A DNA stretch of 64,000 bases from Nostoc paludosum FACHB-159 (GCF_014698835.1 NZ_JACJTU010000014.1:62001-126000); one strand, 5' to 3'; shown: positions 27,235 through 35,715, counted from the stretch's first letter. The notes: generated by a model from the letters alone, not told the origin. A program made the numbers and translations.

Positions 27235-27819
27235 ATGGCTTATTCATGGTTTAAAGCATTTCATATTGTCGGGTTTGTAGTTTGGTTTGCTGGTTTGTTC
27301 TACCTGGTACGTCTTTTTATTTATCACGTTGAAGCGAACCAAGAACCTGAACCAGCGCGAACCATACTGAAAAATCAGTATCAAATTATGGAAAAGCGCC
27401 TCTACCATATCATCACTAACCCAGGCATGTTTGTGACGATCGCAATGGCCATTGGTTTAATAAGCACTGAACCAGAAGTGTTAAAGGAAGGCTGGTTGCA
27501 TATAAAACTGCTGTTTGTAGCCATTTTAATAGGCTATCATCATTACTGCGCTCGTCTGATCAAGAAGTTAGCAGCAGATCAATGTGCCTGGAGTAGTCAG
27601 CAATTACGGGCATTAAATGAAGCACCGACAGTTATGTTGGTAGCGATCGTATTACTGGCTATATTTAAAAATAATCTACCAACAGATATAGCTGCCTGGG
27701 GTATTTTTGGCATGATTATTTTGATGGCAGTTACTATTCAACTTTATGCCAAAAAACGTAGGCAGGATAAAGAGAAGTTGACGGCACCAATAGGACAAAT
27801 TCCACAAGAACAAAGTTAA
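27235..27819 (+). CDS. hemJ: Protoporphyrinogen IX oxidase HemJ
   Basis: Oxidises protoporphyrinogen IX to protoporphyrin IX, the branch point for haem and chlorophyll. The 194-residue membrane protein has four to five helices and the family motifs WFKAFHIVGFVVWFAGLFYL (haem-ligand His10), RTILKNQYQIMEKRLYHIIT, GWLHIKLLFVAIL (conserved Lys) and YHHYC. GGAG lies 10 bases before ATG. It is monocistronic, surrounded by STRRs. Confidence 0.95.
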   Translation: MAYSWFKAFHIVGFVVWFAGLFYLVRLFIYHVEANQEPEPARTILKNQYQIMEKRLYHIITNPGMFVTIAMAIGLISTEPEVLKEGWLHIKLLFVAILIGYHHYCARLIKKLAADQCAWSSQQLRALNEAPTVMLVAIVLLAIFKNNLPTDIAAWGIFGMIILMAVTIQLYAKKRRQDKEKLTAPIGQIPQEQS

Positions 27820-27828
27820 AGAGCAATT

Positions 27829-28008
27829 TAATAATTCGTAATTCGTATACGAATTACGAATTAACGTCTGATGTGAATTATCCAAATCAACGAAATATCA
27901 ATAATTATGCGTCCTGTAAAGACGTTGCGTTGCAACGTCTTTACTTTACAAGGATAAATCAACGGTTTTAGCGTCTAATCGACATAATGCGTAATTATTA
28001 ATTACGAA
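27829..28008. repeat. STRR (AATTACG) and GTAAAGACGTTGC palindrome
   Basis: TTCGTATACGAA-type and AATTACGAATT repeats (27829-27861, 27990-28010) flank the palindrome GTAAAGACGTTGC, GTT, GCAACGTCTTTAC at 27916-27944. A sister palindrome is at 29992-30020. The region is the convergent junction of hemJ and the next minus-strand gene. Confidence 0.8.
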
Positions 28009-28902
28009 TTATTTTAATAAATCATCCCCTGGGATGATTGTAGTGTAAAAGACATAATTTTTATTAGCTACATAGCGACGGTCTTGTTTAATTATCGACA
28101 TAAACTCTCGATGTCCCTCACGCCTACGTCCTACTAAACAACCTGCACTCGCATTCTTGATATCATTTACAGGAGCATCATATCCGTAGTGTTGATTTAC
28201 CAAGAAAAGACCTGTATCTAGTTTGTCACCAGTCCGTTGAAAATCTTTATTAAAATCTCGGTGAACGGTGATAGGTGCAACTTGGATTAATGCTTCGTGA
28301 GGTTCTGAATTGCCGTGTATGCCAACAGACCAAGCTTTGTATTGCCCAAATTTAATTCTGGCTGCACCTCCGGGATTCATCGGGTTATAAGTATAGCGGC
28401 TGCCTGGTTCTGTAGTGGCTTGCCAGTGATTTACAATTTTAGGAACACCGTCTACTACTTCAATCACAATACGGCGATCGTTAAATTGGTTTGGTGTATC
28501 GCTGTTGAGAGTCCAGTCTTCATTGACTCCTTCTAAATAAACAATGTTGTATTCTTTGGCATTAGTAGATACCTGATAATTTTTTGCCTGCATGTATTTG
28601 ATAATCTTGCTAGCAACGTCATTACCAAGTTTTAAGGCGGGTTTAGGAAGTTCCTCTGGCTTAGTTTCAATTAGTTCTTTGGCGGTGACTGGGCCTAAAT
28701 AGTCAGTTTCCCCAATTTTCATTAATTCTTGAAATTTTTTCAGGGCTGCGGCAGATACTGGCCCAAATTTATCGTCGGCTGGAGGGTCGAGTAAACCCAA
28801 GCCTATTAATAGTATTTGAATCTGACGAGTTAATTCTGGATCTTTGGCGATCGCCTCGAATCCCCATTTTTCATCTTTTCCTAAAAAATCTTGTAGTTTC
28901 AT
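28009..28902 (-). CDS. Peptidoglycan-binding-domain protein with L,D-transpeptidase-like catalytic region
   Basis: The 297-residue protein has no signal peptide. Residues about 15-80 form a PGB_1-like domain (LTRQIQILLIGLGLLDPPAD, DDKFGPVSAAALKKFQ), which binds cell-wall glycan. The C-terminal half has GIHGN, ITVHRDFNKDFQRTGDKLDT, LFLVNQHYGY and IKNASAGCLVGRRREGH: the HG...S.GC order recalls YkuD L,D-transpeptidases, though spacing is unusual. The gene is divergent from another wall-active gene at 29270. It could be a phage-type or cell-wall-recycling enzyme; the catalytic assignment is tentative. Confidence 0.7.
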   Translation of the reverse strand: MKLQDFLGKDEKWGFEAIAKDPELTRQIQILLIGLGLLDPPADDKFGPVSAAALKKFQELMKIGETDYLGPVTAKELIETKPEELPKPALKLGNDVASKIIKYMQAKNYQVSTNAKEYNIVYLEGVNEDWTLNSDTPNQFNDRRIVIEVVDGVPKIVNHWQATTEPGSRYTYNPMNPGGAARIKFGQYKAWSVGIHGNSEPHEALIQVAPITVHRDFNKDFQRTGDKLDTGLFLVNQHYGYDAPVNDIKNASAGCLVGRRREGHREFMSIIKQDRRYVANKNYVFYTTIIPGDDLLK

Positions 28903-29269
28903 TATGCACCTGCATTCATTGACTTACTTCTAAGTATAAACATCATTTTCAGGATTGGTCTTGTTTGAAACTATACTTTTGTAATTAATATAAAGTTAAA
29001 TTTTTTACTATTAATTTATGATTTACGCACAAAAATTTATATAATTTTACTTAAATCAAAATTGTATAGTGTTTAAAGATTTATACTTAATCATCATTGA
29101 CTTTACAAAAAGATAGAAATAAACTTCAGACTAGTTTGCCAAGCATAAAATATCAAAAAGTTTTGTATTAAAAAATAATTTTTCGTATAAAAAGTTGCCA
29201 CTTAATATATAAGTAAGGTAACTTTGTCATAACTAAAAAAGTCAAAGTTATTTTTAGGTATTTAATAAT
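28903..29269. other. Divergent AT-rich promoter region between two wall-active genes
   Basis: 367 bp with very low GC content and no coding frame. It must hold promoters for both flanking genes. Direct repeats of AAATTTTT and TATAA type are visible but no clear operator. Confidence 0.5.
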
Positions 29270-29896
29270 ATGGCAAATAAAATACTACTTAGTCTGCTAG
29301 ATTTAAAACCAGAATATCAGAGGCTTTGGGATAGCTGCGAAATTAGACCAGATAAACTCAGCAGCACTCAAAACTTAGTTGCGAAAATCAGTGCAAATCG
29401 TCCCCGTTACGAAGGATTACAACAAAAAATCAATGTACCTTGGTACTTTGTTGCAGTCATCCATAATATGGAATCTTCCCTGAACTTTAACAAACATCTG
29501 CATAACGGCGATTCGCTCAAAAAACGCACCGTCAACGAACCATCGGGCAGACCTCTAGCCGACCCCATTAAAGGCTGGCAGGTAGGATACACCTGGGAAG
29601 AAAGCGCCATCGATGCTTTGACAATGAAAGAATTCGACCGAGTAAAAGATTGGAGTTTGCCAGCCCAGCTTTGGCAACTAGAAAGATACAACGGTGTTGG
29701 TTATAGAAAATACCACCCAGAAGTTCTCACACCTTATTTGTGGTCAGGGACTAACCACTATAGCAAAGGTAAGTATGTAGCTGATGGCAAATGGGATGCG
29801 AATGCAGTTTCTGAGCAAATTGGTATAGCAGCTTTGCTAAAAGTTTTAGTAAAAGAAGCAAATATTAACATTCAAGAAGACGTAGCGATCGGGTGA
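29270..29896 (+). CDS. Lysozyme-like peptidoglycan hydrolase, 208 residues
   Basis: No signal peptide. The core VPWYFVAVIHNMESSLNFNK followed by HLHNGDSL, then WEESAIDAL, LWQLERYNGVGYRKYHPEVL and PYLWSGTNHYSKGKYVADG is the pattern of a phage-like lysozyme/transglycosylase group in which the Glu of HNMESS is the likely catalytic acid. Without a signal peptide it would need a holin, an injection system or cell lysis to reach its substrate. It is divergent from a peptidoglycan-binding protein at 28009. Confidence 0.72.
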   Translation: MANKILLSLLDLKPEYQRLWDSCEIRPDKLSSTQNLVAKISANRPRYEGLQQKINVPWYFVAVIHNMESSLNFNKHLHNGDSLKKRTVNEPSGRPLADPIKGWQVGYTWEESAIDALTMKEFDRVKDWSLPAQLWQLERYNGVGYRKYHPEVLTPYLWSGTNHYSKGKYVADGKWDANAVSEQIGIAALLKVLVKEANINIQEDVAIG

Positions 29897-29991
29897 GGGG
29901 GATGGGGAGATGGGGAGACGCAAAGAGTGAAGTGTCCCCGGTTCCTCATTAGACATCTCCAGAAATTAAATATGCATTATCCAAAACCCTT

Positions 29992-30020
29992 GTAGAAACG
30001 TAGCAATGCTACGTCTCTAC
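29992..30020. repeat. Short palindrome GTAGAAACGTAGC / GCTACGTCTCTAC
   Basis: Arms of 13 bp separated by AAT, with one mismatch. It belongs to the same family as 27916-27944 (GTARAGACGTNGC). Being 15 bases beyond the nadE stop codon it may serve as that operon's terminator hairpin; a T-rich stretch lies on the minus-strand side. Confidence 0.75.
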
Positions 30021-30034
30021 ATTATTTTTCATGT

Positions 30035-31774
30035 CTATTTATTAGGTATCTTGTCCGTCCCAGCAACTAAGGTAGGTGTGGGTATGGTTTTAGTCTGGTA
30101 GGCGTTTTTGATCGCAACCCAGTTACTCGCAATTGGCATTCGCCAGCCAGTTCCAAAGGCGCGGTCGGTGATTTTTAAGCCTGGGGGTGCTTGTCGGCGT
30201 TTAAATTCTGCACGCGCCACCATTTGAATTACTCGGTTGACAATTACACAATCGTGACCAGCTGCGACAATTTGGGCTGCTGATTGGTGGTCGTGAATCA
30301 GGCGTTGTAAGATATCGTCTAAGATTTCATAGGGCGGTAGAGAGTCTTGATCTACTTGACCTGGTTTGAGTTCGGCGCTTGGTGGTTTAGTCAAGACGTT
30401 TTGGGGGATAATTTGGCGATCGCGATTTAACCAGTGGCAAAGTGAATAAACGCGGGTTTTGGGAACATCTGCGATTACTGCTAAACCGCCATTCATATCG
30501 CCGTAGAGAGTACAGTAACCAACTGCCATTTCTGACTTGTTACCGGTAGACAAGAGAAGATAACCAAACTTGTTAGCGATCGCCATTAATAAATTACCCC
30601 GAATCCGGGATTGGATATTCTCTTCTGCTAGTCCAAATTCTGTACCTACAAATAAATCGGCTAAGGTGCGATCGAAGCCTTGCATTAACTGTTCTATTGG
30701 TAAAATATCAGTTTTAATTCCTAGATTTGCGGCTAATGCCAAAGCATCGCTAATAGAATGTTCGGAACTATAAGGCGAAGGCATGAGAACACCCAGCACA
30801 TTTTCTTCACCTAGTGCAGCACTGGCGATCGCTGCTACTAATGCTGAATCAATGCCGCCACTCAGACCCAAAACTACTTTAGAAAAGCGGCACTTACGGG
30901 CATAATCTCTGACTCCCAAAACCAAAGCTTGCCATATTTCTTCATCTTCTGACTCATAGGCAGATGCCACAGAACTTAATTGCAAATCTCGCAGTGACTC
31001 GTCAAATTCAACCGCCAATAAATCAGCTTCAAAACCACTGGCACGACAGACGATTTCACCTTGGCGATTCAAAGCAAAACTGCGACCATCAAAAATTAAA
31101 TCATCATTTCCCCCAACCTGGTTAGCATAAATTATTGGTTGTTGAAAACGCACTGCGCTATGCCGGAGCATTGTCTCACGAAACTGTTGCTTGCCCGCAG
31201 TATAAGGAGAAGCAGACAAATTAACGATTAAATCTACACCTATAATTGCTAAATCAGCAATGGGATTCACTGTATAACTACGTTTACCCCAGAATTCTTC
31301 ATCATTCCATAAATCTTCACAAATAGTGACGCCAATATCGAGATTATCTAAAGTGAAATAATTAGCTTGTAAGCCTGGTTCAAAATAGCGACGTTCGTCA
31401 AATACATCATAAGTAGGTAAAAGTCGCTTGTGAAAAACTTGCTTGACTTCGCCATTTTCTAACAAAGCAATGCTGTTAAATAAACTTTTCCCACCAGTAA
31501 TATGTGCTGTCAGATTTTGTTCAACAGTTCCTACTAACACAGCTAAATTTGCTGGTAAATCCTGGGCTAGGTTTTGTAAAGTTATATTCATCGCTTCCAC
31601 AAAACTAGGATTTAGTAATAAATCTCGTGGTGGATAGCCACATAAAGAAAGTTCTGGTGTTAGTAACAAACGCGCACCAACTGATGCAGCGCGTTGTGCC
31701 GCTTCTAGGATTTGTTGGGCATTTCCTACTAAATCACCAATTGTCGGATTAATTTGAGCGATCGCAATTTTCAT
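30035..31774 (-). CDS. nadE: Glutamine-dependent NAD+ synthetase
   Basis: Last step of NAD synthesis: amidation of deamido-NAD using glutamine. The 579-residue protein has a nitrilase-like glutaminase domain at residues 1-260 with the Glu-Lys-Cys triad (LLTPELSLCG, FHKRLLP, VTICEDLW). The ammonia-dependent synthetase domain follows from residue 290, with P-loop GLSGGIDSALVAAIA and STGNKSEMAVGY. Last gene of the pncB-nadD-nrtR-nadE operon; 95 bases of GGGCATTGGGCAT repeat separate it from the regulator gene. Confidence 0.96.
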   Translation of the reverse strand: MKIAIAQINPTIGDLVGNAQQILEAAQRAASVGARLLLTPELSLCGYPPRDLLLNPSFVEAMNITLQNLAQDLPANLAVLVGTVEQNLTAHITGGKSLFNSIALLENGEVKQVFHKRLLPTYDVFDERRYFEPGLQANYFTLDNLDIGVTICEDLWNDEEFWGKRSYTVNPIADLAIIGVDLIVNLSASPYTAGKQQFRETMLRHSAVRFQQPIIYANQVGGNDDLIFDGRSFALNRQGEIVCRASGFEADLLAVEFDESLRDLQLSSVASAYESEDEEIWQALVLGVRDYARKCRFSKVVLGLSGGIDSALVAAIASAALGEENVLGVLMPSPYSSEHSISDALALAANLGIKTDILPIEQLMQGFDRTLADLFVGTEFGLAEENIQSRIRGNLLMAIANKFGYLLLSTGNKSEMAVGYCTLYGDMNGGLAVIADVPKTRVYSLCHWLNRDRQIIPQNVLTKPPSAELKPGQVDQDSLPPYEILDDILQRLIHDHQSAAQIVAAGHDCVIVNRVIQMVARAEFKRRQAPPGLKITDRAFGTGWRMPIASNWVAIKNAYQTKTIPTPTLVAGTDKIPNK

Positions 31775-31792
31775 ATTAGTTATTAATTATTG

Positions 31793-31865
31793 GGCATTGG
31801 GCATGGGGCATTGGGCATTGGGCATGGAAATATGAGAAAGAATAATAACTCTTCACTCCTCACTC
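31793..31865. repeat. GGGCATTGGGCATGG repeat in the NAD operon
   Basis: About five GGGCATT/GGGCATG units followed by CTCACTCCTCACTCCTC. It lies between the regulator and nadE genes. Confidence 0.7.
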
Positions 31866-31869
31866 CTCA

Positions 31870-32616
31870 TTAAATAAACACCAAAGGTTTATCTTTTAAT
31901 GGGGCAAAAGCTTCGGCATCAAACTTATACAAACTAGCTGGACGACCAGCACCACGGGAGACTTTAATTCCGGTATCGGATAAAAAACCTAACTTTAGTA
32001 AACGTGCCCGAAAATTAGAATAATCCGAAAAATTGTCACCTAAAACTGTGGTGTATAACTGATATAAATCATTTAAAGTGAACATTTCTGGTAAGACTTC
32101 AAAAGCCACTGGACTGTACTCCAATTTATTTCGCAAGCGCCTATGTCCATAGGTCAAAATTTCATTGTGATCGAAAGCTAATTGTGGGACTTGTTTAACG
32201 GGATACCAAGCTATGCCCGCGACGCGATCGGCAATTAATTCAGCTTCTTCAAATCGCACAAGGGCAAAATAACTAACTGATAGATAACGCACACCATAGC
32301 TATCAGTTGCTTCCCGTGGGTCGCGATTCGGGCCTCCAAAGGTATAAAGTTGTTCCAAATAAAGGTTGTTGACCTTGATTTTCTCTGCCATAATGCGATA
32401 GGCGGCATCTTCTAAAGACTCTCCCGGACGCACTAAAGTACCGGGAAGACTCCAATGATTTAAAAATGGTTCTTGCTGCCGCATTACTAACAGAACTAAC
32501 AGCCGATTTTGTGCAGTATCTACAGAAAAAATTACATTATCAACACCAACCTTGAAATCGGCCAAAGGTTGTTGATTTACCGAAGTTGAAATCTTTTTTT
32601 GCTGGCGTCCTGGCAT
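31870..32616 (-). CDS. nrtR: NrtR-type NUDIX-derived transcriptional regulator of NAD metabolism
   Basis: The 248-residue protein has an N-terminal NUDIX fold with a degenerate box: GTLVRPGESLEDAAYRIMAE lacks the REUxEE glutamates required for hydrolysis, as in NrtR repressors that bind ADP-ribose without cleaving it. The C-terminus is a winged helix (FSDYSNFRARLLKLGFLSDT, SRGAGRPASLYKF). Its start overlaps the end of nadD by 40 bases and the operon contains pncB and nadE, exactly the kind of genes NrtR controls. A 25-bp palindrome before pncB is the likely operator. The name is a family inference. Confidence 0.85.
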   Translation of the reverse strand: MPGRQQKKISTSVNQQPLADFKVGVDNVIFSVDTAQNRLLVLLVMRQQEPFLNHWSLPGTLVRPGESLEDAAYRIMAEKIKVNNLYLEQLYTFGGPNRDPREATDSYGVRYLSVSYFALVRFEEAELIADRVAGIAWYPVKQVPQLAFDHNEILTYGHRRLRNKLEYSPVAFEVLPEMFTLNDLYQLYTTVLGDNFSDYSNFRARLLKLGFLSDTGIKVSRGAGRPASLYKFDAEAFAPLKDKPLVFI

Positions 32617-33176
32617 TTGTATAAATGCTCTCGATTAATATAAGCAACTACAGGGGCAGTCAGGGCTTGAGAATCTCCATGTTCGCGGTAGGCTGTTGAG
32701 GAAATATCTAGACCAGTTAGACTAGCGATCGCAATTTTGCCTCCCAAGTTTTGCACTATTTCTAAACTAGACTCATCTATTGCATACCTGGGTCGCGGCA
32801 CAATCAATAGTTGCACTTCCTGTAACAAATCTTCAATGCGATACCAACGTGGTAACTGAGTGAGTAAATCTGAACCAATAACTAATGTTAATTCAACGTT
32901 TTCACCCCAACGCAATTTTGCTTTTTCCAGTGTTTCCAGGGTTCTGAAGCTACTCAAGTCTTGTTCCAAAGCAATATTCTGCCGTGGCGCATCGATATCC
33001 GCAATCAACAATTGCAGCATTGCCGCCCGATGTTCTAAAGGTGTTTGATGAGACTTAAATGGATTATCCGCCGCCCAAACTGCTACCCAATCATAAATCT
33101 CAGACAACCAACTCAAAACTTTCTGATGTCCAGCAGTTGGCGGATCGGCACTCGTTCCAAACAAAGCAATTCTCAT
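32577..33176 (-). CDS. nadD: Nicotinate-nucleotide adenylyltransferase
   Basis: Adenylylates NaMN (or NMN) to the dinucleotide. The 199-residue protein has the nucleotidyltransferase motif FGTSADPPTAGH (Thr replaces the first His of HxGH, which is seen in some members) and the C-terminal ISSTAYR form of the ISSTxIR motif. GSDLL and RWYRIEDLL match NadD/NadM-type enzymes. It overlaps the regulator gene downstream and lies 102 bases after pncB. Confidence 0.92.
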   Translation of the reverse strand: MRIALFGTSADPPTAGHQKVLSWLSEIYDWVAVWAADNPFKSHQTPLEHRAAMLQLLIADIDAPRQNIALEQDLSSFRTLETLEKAKLRWGENVELTLVIGSDLLTQLPRWYRIEDLLQEVQLLIVPRPRYAIDESSLEIVQNLGGKIAIASLTGLDISSTAYREHGDSQALTAPVVAYINREHLYKCQDASKKRFQLR

Positions 33177-33185
33177 AATCTTGTA

Positions 33186-33222
33186 CGATTTTGGATTTTG
33201 GATTTTAGATTTTGGATTATGG
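33186..33222. repeat. Heptamer STRR (TTTTGGA)
   Basis: Five copies of TTTTGGA or TTTTAGA between pncB and nadD, the same heptamer as inside the DUF3352 gene at 18946. Confidence 0.85.
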
Positions 33223-33278
33223 AAGAGTCACTAAATAAGTTTTTTGGCGATCCATCCATCTATGGCAATCATTTGTTA

Positions 33279-33335
33279 TTACTTTGCGTCCTTTGCGGTA
33301 GCCTGCGGCAAGCCGCTGGCGCGTCTACGTTTCTT
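33279..33335. repeat. Short dispersed repeat forming the pncB C-terminus
   Basis: The plus strand has GCGGTAGCCTGCGGCAAGCC followed by GCTGGCGCGTCTACGTTTC, the reverse complement of the module at 4410, 35680 and 58441. Translated in pncB it gives KRRRASGLPQATAKDAK and the stop codon. Confidence 0.85.
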
Positions 33336-34703
33336 AGTTTCTTCAGTCAACACCCGTAAACCTTCAGAAATTTCCACTTCTACCGCCACAGGACGATCCA
33401 AGCGCCGTGTCTGTTCTGGCAAACTAGCTACTGAGGCAGCAGTACGCTGACGAATTGTTTCCAAAGTCTCTAACGGTTGCACTGGTTGACCCTGCTGGAC
33501 TACCAACTGCAATAATGGTTGTTCTTCCCAGGAACTTTCACCCAAAAGCCCCAACCTGTCTGCTTTTACCTTACCTCCTGTCAACGAACGAAAAATCTGC
33601 TTGCGTCCTGGATAAGTTACCTTACCACTCGATTGTTTCATTACTGGGATGCCATCAATCTCTACCAGTTTGTAAACTCCATTTACAGGAGAACCCGTAA
33701 CCAATCGCGTCCCCAGTCCGTAACCATCAATTTCTGCCCCAGCGGCTTTGAGTCTGGCAATTTCGTATTCATCCAAGTCACCACTAGCAAAAATTGGTAC
33801 GCGAGGAAGTAGCGATCGCACCTGTTCTGATAAGGTAACTAAATCTCCTGAGTCCAATCTCACGCCTGTTAGTTGCATTTCCCCGGAATTGACTTTTGCA
33901 GCTAAGCCTTCGGCAGCGGCAATGGTATCGTAAGTGTCAATCAACAATGGCGCACCCGGAAAATATCGATGAAATGCACTAAAGGCTTGTTCTTCAGTGC
34001 CTTCTATTGCTGACAACGCCATCACCAGGGCGTGTGCCATAGTACCACTCGGCTTTTGTCCCAGTTGTAGTGCTGCTAACACATTGGAAGTAGAATCTAA
34101 GCCACCTGCCAAGGCCGCCCGTGCTGCCCACAAAGACGCTTGGGGACTAAAGGCGCGTCTTGTGCCAAATTCTAAAAGTGTCGCTGACTCTCCAGCTATA
34201 TCCCGCAACCGTGCGGCTTTTGTAGCAATCAAGGTCTGGTAATTAATAGTATTTAAAAGATAAGTTTCCACCAATTGTGCTTGCCAAAGAGGTGCTTCCA
34301 CCCGTATAAGTGGCTGATTGGCAAACACAGCCGTACCTTCTGGTACTGCCCAAACATCCCCGGTAAACTTGCCTTCGGCTAACAACGACCAAAAGCGATC
34401 GCTTACCCCAGCAAAAATTTCCGTCGCCTGTAATGCTGCAATTTGCGATGGACTAAAGCGTAATTTTGCTAAATATTCCAACGCCTGCGCCAAACCCATT
34501 GCAATTAAATAACCAAAATTTTCTGGCAAACGTCTGACAGACAACTCAAAACTTGCCCATCGTTGTTCTATACCTTCGCCTGTGTAACAAGCCGCCATTG
34601 TCAATTGGTAAAGGTCAGTCAGCAAGCTGTAGTCATCCGCACGCAGGTTTAGTTCCTGGGTTTGCTGTTTATGTACATAGTCCAAATCTGGGAAAGTTGT
34701 CAT
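33279..34703 (-). CDS. pncB: Nicotinate phosphoribosyltransferase
   Basis: Salvages nicotinate to NaMN with PRPP (and ATP). The 474-residue protein opens with DYSLLTDLYQLTMAACYTGE and contains FELSVRRLPENFGYLIAMGL, EFGTRRAFSPQASLWAARAA (phosphoribosyl site His is replaced by Phe-Ser in this lineage form), VRLDSGDL and YGLGTRLVTGSP. It is the first gene of the NAD operon, 31 bases downstream of a perfect palindrome. The last 17 residues come from a dispersed repeat, so the native C-terminus has been replaced. Confidence 0.94.
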   Translation of the reverse strand: MTTFPDLDYVHKQQTQELNLRADDYSLLTDLYQLTMAACYTGEGIEQRWASFELSVRRLPENFGYLIAMGLAQALEYLAKLRFSPSQIAALQATEIFAGVSDRFWSLLAEGKFTGDVWAVPEGTAVFANQPLIRVEAPLWQAQLVETYLLNTINYQTLIATKAARLRDIAGESATLLEFGTRRAFSPQASLWAARAALAGGLDSTSNVLAALQLGQKPSGTMAHALVMALSAIEGTEEQAFSAFHRYFPGAPLLIDTYDTIAAAEGLAAKVNSGEMQLTGVRLDSGDLVTLSEQVRSLLPRVPIFASGDLDEYEIARLKAAGAEIDGYGLGTRLVTGSPVNGVYKLVEIDGIPVMKQSSGKVTYPGRKQIFRSLTGGKVKADRLGLLGESSWEEQPLLQLVVQQGQPVQPLETLETIRQRTAASVASLPEQTRRLDRPVAVEVEISEGLRVLTEETKKRRRASGLPQATAKDAK

Positions 34704-34734
34704 ACCAGAGCTGCCTTATCAGAACGCCTCTTTG

Positions 34735-34759
34735 ATTTATGGTAATATTTACCATAAAT
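34735..34759 (-). promoter_or_regulatory. 25-bp perfect palindrome before pncB, likely NrtR operator
   Basis: ATTTATGGTAA, TAT, TTACCATAAAT: 11-bp arms without mismatch, 31 bases upstream of the pncB ATG, inside the expected promoter. As the operon contains an NrtR-like gene, it is the obvious candidate operator. The TATTGTCAA nearby at 34758-34766 may contribute to a promoter. Binding is inferred. Confidence 0.75.
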
Positions 34760-35163
34760 ATTGTCAACTCGTAGCAAATATATTTCCGAAACCGCTGAAA
34801 AACCTTGAAATACAAGGCTTATTAATAATAATTTTATCAAAAATTTAACGTTTTTTAATAGTAATAGCTATTAATAGCGCTAATTAGCTGCTGACAAAAT
34901 TTTTTAGGTTCCAACCCAATCGCCAGTCTCCAGCCTCTATAAAAGCAAGGTTCTTTCCCAGACTGGAGTTGAATAAATAGCTATGTTACAATTAGAATTA
35001 AGGAAAAAATTTTGACTTTTTGAAAAGCTAAAGTATTGCAAACTTATCTGAATAAACATTGCATAGATTCTCAATATATTGAGAATTGCCGCTAGTTAAC
35101 AAAATCAGGATTAAAGTATAGGTATCACAACTAAGTGACTCAGAAATTAGGAGTCCAAATAAT

Positions 35164-35325
35164 ATGACTATTTCCAAGATTTCCCAAATGCTTGCTGATG
35201 TAACCCAATATATTTATGAAGCTGCAATGCGGATTTTTGGGCCTAATGATGATGCTTATCCTACTATTGGCGTACAACCTTTTACAGGTGAGCCTTATAA
35301 GAAAGGTACAGCTGATACTTGGTAG
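35164..35325 (+). CDS. Small protein of unknown function, 53 residues
   Basis: ATG 35164 follows AGGAGT by about ten bases. The product MTISKISQMLADVTQYIYEA continues AMRIFGPNDDAYPTIGVQPF and ends GEPYKKGTADTW. An amphipathic N-terminal helix precedes a Pro/Gly-rich tail with no Cys and no signal peptide. Residue use and the ribosome site look genuine and I have the impression of similar small proteins in other cyanobacteria, but I cannot name a family. The 460-bp region before it (34704-35163) holds only the pncB operator and AT-rich sequence, possibly a long leader. Confidence 0.65.
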   Translation: MTISKISQMLADVTQYIYEAAMRIFGPNDDAYPTIGVQPFTGEPYKKGTADTW

Positions 35326-35571
35326 TTACTCATAAGTAGGTAGGTGGAAATTAATGAAAGTTTGTAGTTAGGACTTGAATTTTGCTCATCTGGAATCTAA
35401 TGAAGAATCGGTTACTACGAACTACGATTTATTTAGTGTTTAAGGATGCCTATCTACTTACATCAAGTTCGGATGAATACTAAATAATAAAATCTAGCTT
35501 TTTACCTTAATCGGCCATCAATATCACGTCTCATAGCAATTCGCGAAAATCTTGAGAAATATAGATTTTCC

Positions 35572-35603
35572 ATAGGGGCGCACAGCTAGCTGTGCGCCCC
35601 TAT
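35572..35603. repeat. 32-bp perfect palindrome ATAGGGGCGCACAGCT / AGCTGTGCGCCCCTAT
   Basis: Uninterrupted palindrome; related hairpins occur at 42528-42555, 58336 and 59945-59972. It is in a 507-bp gene-free stretch between the small gene and the TetR gene. Confidence 0.88.
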
Positions 35604-35679
35604 CAGTGTAAAGATACAGCCAAGTACTTTTCAAACAACCTCTAAGTTTCATCAGGACTTACGCACAGGTCACGGAAAA

Positions 35680-35715
35680 CGGTAGACGCAAAGCGGCTTG
35701 CCGCAGGCTACCACA
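35680..35715. repeat. Short dispersed repeat, GTAGACGC...GCCGCAGGCTACC
   Basis: GTAGACGCAAAGCGGCTTGC followed by CGCAGGCTACCAC matches the modules at 4410, 33294 and 58441. Next to it is ACAGAGAACGCAGAGAACAC, another common tandem-like repeat. Confidence 0.8.

Noticed and set aside
34735..34759. Zur or Fur box interpretation of the palindrome before pncB
   Set aside because: Sequence differs from the usual TGATAATNATTATCA-like core and the operon encodes its own NAD-type regulator.
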